Positions 9,388 to 16,370 of a DNA stretch of 64,000 nt are shown here, piece after piece. The translations under genes were made by a program, and so were the position numbers. The notes under the pieces are model-generated. The model was not told where the DNA came from. It searched no databases and saw only the letters and a list, made by a program, of their open reading frames with translations. Every line of letters begins with the position of its first letter. Position 1 is the first letter of the stretch. Origin of the DNA: Prevotella communis. Lineage in GTDB: Bacteria > Bacteroidota > Bacteroidia > Bacteroidales > Bacteroidaceae. The stretch lies in the NCBI RefSeq assembly GCF_022024175.1, contig NZ_CP091794.1:1736001-1800000 (forward strand). Reading direction: 5' to 3'.

Positions 9388-10515
9388 TTAATTATCAGTC
9401 AGCACTTCAGTGATTCGCGGCACTATCTGCTTGCGTGAGAGATCCTCGGATGTATAGCAGACACCCTCACGCAATGACGGACCGAAGACGCCCTCGGCCA
9501 CCTGCTTGGCACCTTCACCATAATATATAAAATAGGTGCCATTCTCCACGTAAGGCCGTTCGGCACGGTCGTCGCCCGTGTTCTCCACCATGTTGTCAAT
9601 CTTGGCAACGAGCATCTGCCGCCCACGCTGCCCCATCACTTCGGGCATGACTGCCAGCATGCGGTCGATGAAGGCATCCATCTGGCTCTGCTTGTAGACG
9701 AGGCTGCCGAAGCCAAGCAGATGGCCGCCAATCTCGTATTCCTTGTAGTCGGAGAGGAAAATCTCGGCATCGGTCATGCCGGTATAGTCGGTGGCTGCAT
9801 CCTCCATGCTACGGTTCAGACGAGCCACGGAGTCGGGGCTGATGGCCAACTGTGCGGTCAGAGCCTGCAATGCCGTGGAGTCGATGGCCTGCGTGGTGGT
9901 TTTCGAAAGGTTGCGCGTGTCGCTGATGATGCCTGCCAGCATAATGCGGGCGGTCTCGTCGTCGATGGTGATGCCCTGTTCCTTATACATCTCGTAGATG
10001 ATGGTGTTGGTGGAGCCAACCATCTCGCGGCGCACAAAGGGGATGCCGCTGTCTGCAATGTCGCCCTCCACATGGTGGTCTATCTTCTGCAGGACAACGG
10101 CTTCGCGGGCACCCTCCACGCACTGCGCATAGTCGGTGTGGTCGGTCAGGATGAGCCGTGTCTGCGGCACCACGCTCGACTTCAGTTCGGGCAGCGCGAA
10201 GCCGAACACGTGGGCGATATAGGCCGTCTCGCGGTTCATCCCGCTCGACACCTTGGCCTTGCAGTTGTAGCCCATCAGCCGCATCAGCCTGGCATACGAC
10301 AAGGCCGAGGTGACGGCATCCACATCGGGTGTCTTGTGACCATAGACGAAGCATGTGTCCGTGCCCCAGTCCAGTGTCTTCAGCAGTGCGCCGAACTCCG
10401 TTTCATGGCCGGGCTGCGGAATCACCGCATTGTCATCGTTCGAACAGGATGTCCATACAAAGAGGCTGCTTGTCAGGGTGGCAGCCACCATCCATTGCAT
10501 GATTTTTCTCATCAT
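9388..10515 (-). CDS. Exported DHH phosphoesterase / family-II inorganic pyrophosphatase-like lipoprotein
   Basis: 375 aa with signal peptide and lipobox WTSC (Cys24) followed by SNDDN. The mature part carries motifs of manganese-dependent family-II pyrophosphatase: GHKTPDVDA (His60, Asp64, Asp66), LTDHTDYAQ, the KIDHHVEGD DHH motif, VGSTNTIIYE, AGIISDTRN and C-terminal SRKQIVPRI of the DHHA2 domain. Classical enzymes of this family are cytosolic, so the lipoprotein signal is unusual. It is the first gene of an operon with the clostripain gene; promoter in repeat copy B. Pyrophosphate or another phosphoanhydride/diester could be the substrate. Catalytic residues are present; extracytoplasmic location is predicted from the signal only. 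Confidence 0.82.
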   Translation of the reverse strand: MMRKIMQWMVAATLTSSLFVWTSCSNDDNAVIPQPGHETEFGALLKTLDWGTDTCFVYGHKTPDVDAVTSALSYARLMRLMGYNCKAKVSSGMNRETAYIAHVFGFALPELKSSVVPQTRLILTDHTDYAQCVEGAREAVVLQKIDHHVEGDIADSGIPFVRREMVGSTNTIIYEMYKEQGITIDDETARIMLAGIISDTRNLSKTTTQAIDSTALQALTAQLAISPDSVARLNRSMEDAATDYTGMTDAEIFLSDYKEYEIGGHLLGFGSLVYKQSQMDAFIDRMLAVMPEVMGQRGRQMLVAKIDNMVENTGDDRAERPYVENGTYFIYYGEGAKQVAEGVFGPSLREGVCYTSEDLSRKQIVPRITEVLTDN

Positions 10516-10598
10516 CTTTCTTACTTTTAAATTATTTACTTCTTGAATAACTGCTCAAATAAGGAATACTGTTCAATTTAGATTATTAGTAATATTCT

Positions 10599-10683
10599 GC
10601 AAAGATACAAAAAAATCCGTTTAGTCCAACCAAACGGATATCTTTTTTTATATTCTAGTCCAAGAAAGGGAGTCTGTCTTCTG
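10599..10683 (-). repeat. Terminator-promoter repeat, copy B, with a methylase 3'-end fragment
   Basis: Minus strand: hairpin ATCCGTTT (10632-10639) with partner 10615-10622, T-run, -7 box TATCTTTG at 10607-10600, and a TTG 19 nt upstream of the box in the hairpin loop. The right flank (10654-10682) is the same as the 3' end of the dpnA gene at copy D, coding in that gene for EDRLPFLD and stop. Here it is only a non-coding remnant behind the 67-aa gene. Confidence 0.75.
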
Positions 10684-10687
10684 TCCC

Positions 10688-10891
10688 TCATCGGTTTTCC
10701 CTCAGCAATTCCTCGGCCAGCGCTTTCACTCGTTGTTCTGTGATAGGCTCTTCTGAAGAATACAATGCCTGCGTCCGTGGACTATTCATCACCAATCCTG
10801 CAGCATCCCTTGGCTCTATGTCGTATTCAGATACCAGATAGGCCGCAAGATCAGCCATCAAATTCTCAAATTTGAAATACCTCTCTTCCAT
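10688..10891 (-). CDS. Small hypothetical protein paired with the HTH/DUF3791 protein
   Basis: 67 aa, acidic, predicted helical; it contains EYDIEPRDAAGLVMNSPRTQ, a pattern like the small partners found beside DUF3791 proteins. Its start lies 34 bp inside the end of the preceding HTH gene, so the two are translationally linked. No membrane segment or catalytic motif is seen. A toxin or antitoxin role is an inference from the pairing and from the surrounding defence genes. Confidence 0.6.
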   Translation of the reverse strand: MEERYFKFENLMADLAAYLVSEYDIEPRDAAGLVMNSPRTQALYSSEEPITEQRVKALAEELLRENR

Positions 10892-11355
10892 ATCGCCTTC
10901 TGGAATTTCTCGCGGTTTCTATTACATACTTTATCGAGGTCACTCAGCAAGGTCTCGCGTGGCAAAGTCTGCTCATAGGCATAATTCTCTTCCAAGAACT
11001 GAATGCCTTTGTATATCAGCAGATAACGATAGGCGTCAGCAAACGCCATCTTCTTGCTATGAGCATACCACATTACGCCTATTGTCACAAAGCGCACACG
11101 CTCCACCCGTTTCTCGTCAGGTTCCTTCATACCCATTACCTGGATACTGATTTTCTCGCCCATCGCATCCATCAATAGCGAGGCATCCTCAAACGAGATG
11201 TGTGTCAGCCCCTTCTCAATCTTGCTGATGCTGCTCTTTGGCAATCCGACACGCTTACCCAGTTCCTCCTGAGTAATCATCTTGGCTTTTCTCACCTGTT
11301 GGATAGTTGCCCCCAACAAGCTGCCGTTCTCTTGAGTCTCGAACTTATTCTTCAT
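10858..11355 (-). CDS. HTH (XRE) regulator with C-terminal DUF3791-like domain
   Basis: 165 aa. Residues 14-70 are a Cro/C1-type helix-turn-helix (QQVRKAKMITQEELGKRVGL, then KSSISKIEKG). Residues 95-150 (FVTIGVMWYAHSKKMAFADA...) match the DUF3791 pattern seen in toxin-antitoxin-like loci. A -7 box TACCTTTG sits at 11395-11388 and an AAGGAGG ribosome site at about 11371-11365. It probably represses its own operon. The next gene overlaps it by 34 bp. Identification as an antitoxin or regulator is likely but not proven. The 215-bp gap to its right (11356-11570) also contains a TTCAGCCCTCAGCC-type simple repeat at about 11500-11526, similar to one at 6756-6782. Confidence 0.72.
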   Translation of the reverse strand: MKNKFETQENGSLLGATIQQVRKAKMITQEELGKRVGLPKSSISKIEKGLTHISFEDASLLMDAMGEKISIQVMGMKEPDEKRVERVRFVTIGVMWYAHSKKMAFADAYRYLLIYKGIQFLEENYAYEQTLPRETLLSDLDKVCNRNREKFQKAIWKRGISNLRI

Positions 11356-11570
11356 TTCTCAGTCCTCCTTTCACATTATTTACAGCGCAAAGGTATGAAA
11401 AATTTTCGAAACGAGAAACTTTTAGCCTATTTTTTTGCTTTTCCCCACGTTTTTACTGTTGGAGAAGCAAAAACATCAGCCATCTTACATCTTCCCTCTT
11501 CCTTCAGCCCTCAGCCATCAGCCCTCTTTATCTCGTTTTATACGATTTCAACTCAAACTGCACATTGTAT

Positions 11571-11879
11571 TTACGGTCTGGGGCTTTTATTCTTCAGCTG
11601 CTCTATTTCCTCACGCAACTGCTTCACCTCATTTTGCAGAGCATTCCATTCCTCTTCCGAGACCACGAATCCACCTTCATCCTCAGCACTATTATCATCC
11701 ACATACGTAGTTTGACTTTGAGTTGGGGCATTGCTCCTATCACTTTGAGCCTCCTTCATTTTGGATATAAAACTCCAACCTGCTATTCCCACAGCCACAA
11801 ACATGACTACCAAGATAGTCAAAAAGACGAAAATGAATTTCTTCGTTCCGTTTTGGTTTTCGTATTCAAATTCTCGCAT
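11571..11879 (-). CDS. Small single-pass membrane protein with C-terminal coiled coil
   Basis: 102 aa. Residues 15-37 form one hydrophobic helix (FIFVFLTILVVMFVAVGIAG), preceded by a charged N-terminus. Then comes a polar Ser/Gln/Asp linker and a C-terminal heptad segment (NEVKQLREEIEQLKNK). No signal-peptidase site is convincing. Promoter TATTTTTG in repeat copy C would instead read leftward from 11920, so that copy serves this gene. Function unknown; proteins of this shape often anchor or oligomerise partners at the inner membrane. Confidence 0.6.
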   Translation of the reverse strand: MREFEYENQNGTKKFIFVFLTILVVMFVAVGIAGWSFISKMKEAQSDRSNAPTQSQTTYVDDNSAEDEGGFVVSEEEWNALQNEVKQLREEIEQLKNKSPRP

Positions 11880-11910
11880 AGCGTATTCGTTTAGACATCA
11901 GATTAGATGC

Positions 11911-11990
11911 TGCAAAAATACAAAAAATCCGCTTAGTCAAGCTAAACGGATAATTTATTTTGATATTCTAGTCAAACTTACAAATTCAAT
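11911..11990 (-). repeat. Terminator-promoter repeat, copy C
   Basis: Minus strand: hairpin ATCCGTTTAG/CTAAGCGGAT between 11951 and 11927, T-run, -7 box TATTTTTG at 11920-11913. It follows the 260-aa lipoprotein gene and precedes the small membrane protein gene. Its right flank contains the last codons and stop of the lipoprotein gene (TATTGAATTTG on the minus strand), echoed in copy A. Confidence 0.75.
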
Positions 11991-12768
11991 AGCGTCTTGA
12001 CGAACCGCCTTGCGCATCACCTCTTGTCTCAAGATGCTTGTAGTTTACTGACATGCCAGAAGAAACTTCATGATTACCGAAAGACATATTCTCAGAGCCC
12101 AACAAGAACATGTAAGGAGCCTCGAAGAAAATGGTGCCACAGACAGCCCTCTCTCTACCTGTAATAACTATTGATTGACATCCCTTGACATAAAGATCTC
12201 CGCCAACGCCATAGATACCGTTTAACTCTACGTAACCATTATATACTGTAAGATTTCCATGTACGGCATAACTACGGCTATTTACATTTAATATACCGCC
12301 ATTAACTGTTACATTACCATTTACGCCATTATAGTCGTCATACCGAATACTATTGATGGTAATCTGAGGTTTTTTCTCAGAGTATTCGCTCTGAGCATAG
12401 ATATAAATATTCTCCCTGCCTGTCTGACCGATAATAGTCCCCTGTACATCCATCCTGGCGCCGTCGGCTAGAATCAGGTGAATATCGCCTAATACGTTGA
12501 TAAAGCCATGCATTTCGACATAATCTTCTACATAATACCAGCCACCAGGTATGGTTTCAGAATCGATAAATCTTTCTAACGTATCAATGTGTTCTGTGTA
12601 GTATTTCTTCACGAGTTTATTCTCTGCATCGTCCCATGCAAAGTATGGTATGCCTTCCGGTTCAGGAGGTAAAGGTTGCTCACTATCATCGTCGCCGCAA
12701 GATGAGAAAACGGTCGCACCCATCATGAGGGCAACAAAAAGGGTAAGATAATAAAAAGACTTTTTCAT
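11986..12768 (-). CDS. Lipoprotein with short beta-strand repeats
   Basis: 260 aa; signal peptide with lipobox FSSC (Cys24) followed by GDDDSEQ, a surface-export type acidic tail. Residues 95-240 repeat short strands with Gly/Asn turns (GNVTVNGGILNV, GNLTVYNGYVEL, GDLYVKG), suggesting a small beta-solenoid like that in bactofilin or adhesin fragments. No enzyme motif. It lies between repeat copies C and D and is monocistronic; promoter in copy D. Resembles in miniature the non-catalytic part of the 1246-aa repeat protein at 29619-33359. Function unknown. Confidence 0.65.
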   Translation of the reverse strand: MKKSFYYLTLFVALMMGATVFSSCGDDDSEQPLPPEPEGIPYFAWDDAENKLVKKYYTEHIDTLERFIDSETIPGGWYYVEDYVEMHGFINVLGDIHLILADGARMDVQGTIIGQTGRENIYIYAQSEYSEKKPQITINSIRYDDYNGVNGNVTVNGGILNVNSRSYAVHGNLTVYNGYVELNGIYGVGGDLYVKGCQSIVITGRERAVCGTIFFEAPYMFLLGSENMSFGNHEVSSGMSVNYKHLETRGDAQGGSSRRY

Positions 12769-12816
12769 AATTGTTATTGTTTATAGTTTAATAGACACTG
12801 TCTTTATTTTTTCGCA

Positions 12817-12902
12817 TGCAAAGATATAAAAAAATCCGCTTAGTCAAGCTAAACGGATTATTTTTTTTATATTCTAGTCCAAGAAAGGGAGTCTGTCTTC
12901 TA
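12817..12902 (-). repeat. Terminator-promoter repeat, copy D (3' end of dpnA)
   Basis: Minus strand: dpnA stop TAG, hairpin with stem bases 12858-12834, seven-T run, -7 box TATCTTTG at 12826-12819, TTG in the loop 18 nt upstream of the box. It ends the restriction-modification operon and starts the lipoprotein gene. The part coding for the last residues of DpnA is shared with copy B. Confidence 0.78.
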
Positions 12903-13755
12903 TCTCATCATGACAAATGAAGCAGTCGGGCTGAAGGGATTCGGCCTTGACGATGTCTGGAATCTTTCTCTTGAAAGTGGCAAACGTCTTGGGATTCTCA
13001 ATCTCTTCACGACGAGCCCTGCTGATGCCTGCGAACACATCTTCCTTTTCTATACCCAGGTAACGACGCCCCAGCAGATTGGCTGCAATACCCGTTGTTG
13101 ACGAACCTGCAAACGGGTCAAGTATCCAGGCACCAGGCTTTGTGGATGCCATGATGACACGACTCAGCAGACCCAGAGGCTTCTGCGTAGGATGCTTCGT
13201 GCACGACTTCTCCCAAGGCGCAATAGCAGAAAGGCGCCACACATCTGTCATCTGTCTATTGTCATTAATGTGCTTCATCAACTCATAATTATAATAATGT
13301 GCCACCTTCGCTTTCTTACGGGCCCAGATAACAAACTCGGTTGAATACGTGAAGTAGCGGCAAGAGACATTAGGCGGCGGATTAGTCTTTGCCCATGTGA
13401 TGACATTGAGAATCTTGTAGCCAAGTTTCGTCAGACAGTTGGCCACAGAAAAGATATTGTGGTATGTGCCGGAAATCCAGATGGTGCCATTGTCCTTCAG
13501 TTTCTCCCTACACAACGCCAGCCACTTCATGTTAAAGGCATCAATCTCCTCCTGCGACATACTTTTATCCCAGTCGCCTTTATCCACACAAACCACCTTG
13601 CCGTTCTGCACGCTGATGCCGCCACTCGACAGGAAATAAGGTGGGTCGGCAAATATCATGTCGAACTTGAAGTTGAACTGCGGCAGCAACTCAAACGTAT
13701 CGCCATGAAGCAGGTTGAAATCGTGGTTGGGAGATTTATAATAAGCGTGAATCAT
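12874..13755 (-). CDS. dpnA: DpnA-type DNA N6-adenine methyltransferase (beta class)
   Basis: 293 aa. Motif IV DPPY at residues 37-40 precedes the SAM-binding motif (LDPFAGSSTTG, about 217-227), the order of beta-class methylases. In the streptococcal DpnII system this second methylase modifies GATC also in single-stranded DNA and protects incoming plasmid strands. It starts inside the stop of the nuclease gene (TAATG, 1-bp overlap) and is the last gene of the operon. GATC specificity is inferred from the operon partners, not readable from this protein alone. Confidence 0.88.
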   Translation of the reverse strand: MIHAYYKSPNHDFNLLHGDTFELLPQFNFKFDMIFADPPYFLSSGGISVQNGKVVCVDKGDWDKSMSQEEIDAFNMKWLALCREKLKDNGTIWISGTYHNIFSVANCLTKLGYKILNVITWAKTNPPPNVSCRYFTYSTEFVIWARKKAKVAHYYNYELMKHINDNRQMTDVWRLSAIAPWEKSCTKHPTQKPLGLLSRVIMASTKPGAWILDPFAGSSTTGIAANLLGRRYLGIEKEDVFAGISRARREEIENPKTFATFKRKIPDIVKAESLQPDCFICHDEIEDRLPFLD

Positions 13756-14573
13756 TATTTCAAACCATCAATAAACTCGGTAATATTCGTCAGATTATAC
13801 ACGCTGGGTATTGTTTTATACGCTTCTTCTAGTTTATTGCGAGCAGACACCCATCCGACACCATCAGTAATCCATACGAATTCATAACCGTTTACAGAAT
13901 TAACCTTAGGAGCCAATTCTGTATAGGCACGAGCAACCTCATTCAATTTAGATCCTCCTCCGCTATAGAAGTTCACTTCGATTAAGTATTTCCTAGAATC
14001 AGTTTCAACGAAGAAATCAAAACGCTTCTTATCCGTACCTAGCACAGTCAGTTCTGGGAATTCAGTTGAATAAACCTCTTGACGGAATGTGACATCGTTG
14101 TCCCTGAATATCTTTGCTACAGTATTCTCCATAATGTGGCCGCTTCGGTTCTTGCGGGCATTCGTATCAAGTCCTGTCTCAATACCAAACACATAATCTA
14201 CGAGGTTCTTGATGCGACGAGACTTGAATATCTCCGAAAGTCCAGTTCCTTCGAGGAATTCCACGACCTTAGCAGGAGACTCGAAATAGGTATTCAGCAG
14301 AACTACATTACCCTCACCATCAACTACAGGTTTGTTTCCTTCGTCTCTTATGGCAATCAAGATACCCATCACTTCAAAAGCCTTTGCATCACGCTTCCAA
14401 ATATCTTCTACTCCTTTTGCCAAATCATCCTTGCCAATCAGGTAGTTAAGCGTGTTCAAACTCATTTCTACATCAGCAACATTTGCTGCTATCTTATCGA
14501 AGTCACAGAAAAAGTCCAATGTCTGGTTGGTCTCTTGTAGTTGAGACATAAACAAATCAAAATCCTTATTCAT
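13755..14573 (-). CDS. dpnB: DpnII-family type II restriction endonuclease (GATC)
   Basis: 272 aa, about the length of DpnII. The blocks LVDYVFGIETGLDTNARKNR, SGHIMEN, KRFDFFVET, YLIEVNFYSGGGSKLNE and FVWITDGVGW follow DpnII in order. The D...E-x-N core is the PD-(D/E)xK-like catalytic site. It should cut unmethylated GATC. It overlaps dpnM by 8 bp and dpnA by 1 bp, so the two methylases bracket the nuclease in one transcript. Assignment by remembered family similarity is strong; the cut position is inferred. Confidence 0.92.
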   Translation of the reverse strand: MNKDFDLFMSQLQETNQTLDFFCDFDKIAANVADVEMSLNTLNYLIGKDDLAKGVEDIWKRDAKAFEVMGILIAIRDEGNKPVVDGEGNVVLLNTYFESPAKVVEFLEGTGLSEIFKSRRIKNLVDYVFGIETGLDTNARKNRSGHIMENTVAKIFRDNDVTFRQEVYSTEFPELTVLGTDKKRFDFFVETDSRKYLIEVNFYSGGGSKLNEVARAYTELAPKVNSVNGYEFVWITDGVGWVSARNKLEEAYKTIPSVYNLTNITEFIDGLK

Positions 14574-15468
14574 AGTTCTTGATCAATAGTTCGGTTAGTT
14601 TACCACGCTTCTCTGGGTTCGCATTAATGGCACGAGAGGCATAGACCCGATGAATGTGGAAAGGAGCATAGATGTCCTCAAAGAATGTGTCCTCAGGATT
14701 CTTTGCAGAACAATCGGAATTGCTAAGCATCCACCTGACATTGGGCTGTTCGTTGAGGCGAGCACAGAAATCTCGCAGACGAATCTGCTCATCGTCGTTG
14801 AACTCCTCTTTAGCATAAGAGTTGAAGCTGGAGGTGGCATTCAGCGGACGATATGGAGGGTCAAAATAGAAGAAGACAGGTCCTTCTTGCATTTCATCGG
14901 CAGTCCGTTCAAAGTCGCCATTCAGTATCGTCACATCAGCGCGATTCAATACCTCACTGTCAGCCAGGATAGTATCAACGTTGCAGATTGTAGGATGAGA
15001 ATTGCGACCAAAGGGCACGTTGAACTTGCCTTTGCTGTTGACACGATACAAACCATTGAAACAGGTACGATTCAGGAACATCAGATACTTTGTACGATCA
15101 ACGTCATCCAGTACCGTTTCATTGAAGATATTCCTCACGTTAAGGAAATAATCCTTCTTTGCCTCTTCATCCGACTGCGAGAAGTATTCCTGCTCCAAAG
15201 CAGAGAGCCGGCGTATCAATTCATCAGGCTGCTGCTTGATGACGCGATAAGCCGTAACCAGATGCGGATTGATGTCGTTGATGACTGCATGCGTGATATT
15301 GGGAAACTTGCGGAGCATGTGAAATAACATTGCTCCACCACCCACAAAAGGCTCAATATAAGTAAACGCCTGCCCTTGCAATTCACCAGGCAGATGTTCG
15401 TCAAGTTGTGATAAAAGTTGTCCTTTGCCTCCAGCCCATTTCAAGAAAGGCTTTGCTTCTGTACTCAT
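14566..15468 (-). CDS. dpnM: DpnM/Dam-family DNA N6-adenine methyltransferase (alpha class)
   Basis: Methylates adenine in GATC and protects the host from the adjacent nuclease. Motif I FLKWAGGKGQ at residues 8-17, then EPFVGGGAM, NRTCFNGLYRVN, FNVPFG and motif IV FYFDPPYRPL, as in Dam and DpnM. The ATG at 15468 (MSTEAKPF) is preferred to the GTG 15 codons upstream because it puts the conserved core at the family position. First gene of the operon; promoter at 15746-15739, with a roughly 265-nt leader that contains the large hairpin at 15530-15660. Confidence 0.92.
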   Translation of the reverse strand: MSTEAKPFLKWAGGKGQLLSQLDEHLPGELQGQAFTYIEPFVGGGAMLFHMLRKFPNITHAVINDINPHLVTAYRVIKQQPDELIRRLSALEQEYFSQSDEEAKKDYFLNVRNIFNETVLDDVDRTKYLMFLNRTCFNGLYRVNSKGKFNVPFGRNSHPTICNVDTILADSEVLNRADVTILNGDFERTADEMQEGPVFFYFDPPYRPLNATSSFNSYAKEEFNDDEQIRLRDFCARLNEQPNVRWMLSNSDCSAKNPEDTFFEDIYAPFHIHRVYASRAINANPEKRGKLTELLIKNYE

Positions 15469-15529
15469 CGTTCTTTTTGCCGTTTTGGCGTGGACAAAAA
15501 GAAAGCGCACCACCTTCGTTTTCCAACTC

Positions 15530-15660
15530 CAGACAAAGGCAGTCCACCACAGAAGCCCATACAGAGAGAAGGAAAGGAAGGGGTACGCCTATACAGAATA
15601 GGCGTATCCGCATTCCCCGAGCCCCTCTGTATAAAATGTTTGGTGGACTTTTTATGTCTG
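15530..15660. repeat. 131-bp nested inverted-repeat element in the R-M leader
   Basis: Outer arms CAGACA/TGTCTG (15530-15535/15655-15660), AGTCCACCA/TGGTGGACT (15541-15549/15641-15649) and ATACAGAG/CTCTGTAT (15559-15566/15625-15632) enclose a perfect hairpin TACGCCTAT-ACAGA-ATAGGCGTA (15584-15606). It could be a non-autonomous MITE-like element or a structured leader RNA. Confidence 0.65.
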
Positions 15661-15738
15661 AGGTCTCTTCGAATTTAGATACTGCTATCTAATTTCCACG
15701 ATGTCATTTTGCGCTCCTGATGAGTATCAAAAGCGGTG

Positions 15739-15746
15739 CAAAGATA
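15739..15746 (-). promoter_or_regulatory. -7 box of the DpnII operon
   Basis: TATCTTTG on the minus strand, followed by CA; matches the Bacteroidetes sigma-ABfr consensus TAnnTTTG. Transcription would start near 15733. Confidence 0.65.
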
Positions 15747-15774
15747 GTCATTTTCTTTTGAAAACTATCAGCAC

Positions 15775-15954
15775 TTACTCTGATTTTTCATCTTTCACGC
15801 TGAATTCTGTTTCTTTGTAGTCAGAATCATCCAGCACAATCTCGCATTTTCGATACTTTTGCCTCACCTGTTTGATGGCGCCCTCTTCGTCTGAGGCCTC
15901 CACTTCCACGATACGGCTTAGCACCTCCAATACTTCTATGCTGTACTTCTTCAT
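15775..15954 (-). CDS. dpnD: DpnD/PcfM-family small protein
   Basis: 59 aa from the ATG at 15954 (MKKYSIEVLEVLSRIV...). Matches the DpnD/PcfM pattern: an N-terminal beta strand, EASDEEGAI helix, then KCEIVLDDSDYKETEF. DpnD is encoded next to Dpn restriction genes in streptococci, and its role there is not clear. A longer in-frame start 20 codons upstream is rejected because it crosses the promoter: TAATTTTG at 15970-15963 leaves a leader of only a few bases. It is separated from dpnM by the main operon promoter, so it may be transcribed independently. Confidence 0.8.
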   Translation of the reverse strand: MKKYSIEVLEVLSRIVEVEASDEEGAIKQVRQKYRKCEIVLDDSDYKETEFSVKDEKSE

Positions 15955-15962
15955 ACGAGGCA

Positions 15963-16071
15963 CAAAATTACCACAAATACAGGAGATTTTCGCGATTAGA
16001 TCAAAACTTAACAAAATAGATCAAAATTGATCAAATCGATTTGTTCATCTCCTCAAGATCTCTTACCTTCG
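15963..16071. promoter_or_regulatory. Divergent promoter region with clustered GATC sites
   Basis: Leftward -7 box TAATTTTG (15970-15963) for dpnD. Rightward TTTG at 16040-16043 and TACCTTCG at 16064-16071 (20-nt spacing) for the 78-aa gene. Four GATC sites at 15999, 16019, 16029 and 16057; the first three are GATCAAA repeats spaced exactly 20 and 10 bp. Confidence 0.55.
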
Positions 16072-16082
16072 CAGCAAAAAAG

Positions 16083-16319
16083 ATGGAAAAGAAATGGGTT
16101 AAGACAGAAGAGATGCTCGAGGCATTGAGAAGAGAGGCGGATACGGAACAGCAATATTGCCATTACCTTGGTGGTATGTTGCGTTCCACACATTGGCTCG
16201 AGTATTCATCAAAGCGTCAAAAGTTTGGGGATTCCACAAATTGGTTTGACTACACATGGTATACAGAATCAGAATTCCTGGAAGTTTATGCCAACCAGTG
16301 GTGGATGAGGGAAGTATAA
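16083..16319 (+). CDS. Small hypothetical protein
   Basis: 78 aa from the ATG at 16083 (MEKKWVKTEEMLEALRREAD). Amphipathic N-terminal helix, then an aromatic-rich C-terminal half with many Trp and Tyr (NWFDYTWYTESEFLEVYANQ). Not recognised. No signal or membrane segment. It has its own promoter with a GATC between the -33 and -7 elements, diverges from dpnD and converges on the muralytic gene. It could be part of the restriction-modification neighbourhood, but nothing in the protein says so. Confidence 0.5.
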   Translation: MEKKWVKTEEMLEALRREADTEQQYCHYLGGMLRSTHWLEYSSKRQKFGDSTNWFDYTWYTESEFLEVYANQWWMREV

Positions 16320-16370
16320 ACAGTAATCGCCCCAACAAGGAGGATTTCCCTCCTCGTTGAGGCGTTGTCC

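Noticed and set aside
7391..12902. Integron gene-cassette array with attC sites
   Set aside because: The four repeats have hairpins, but no integron integrase is present and the conserved core sites of attC are not evident; terminator-promoter structure explains them better.
15469..15513. Upstream GTG start for dpnM
   Set aside because: The added 15 residues do not match the family, and the ATG at 15468 gives the normal distance to the FLKWAGGKG motif.
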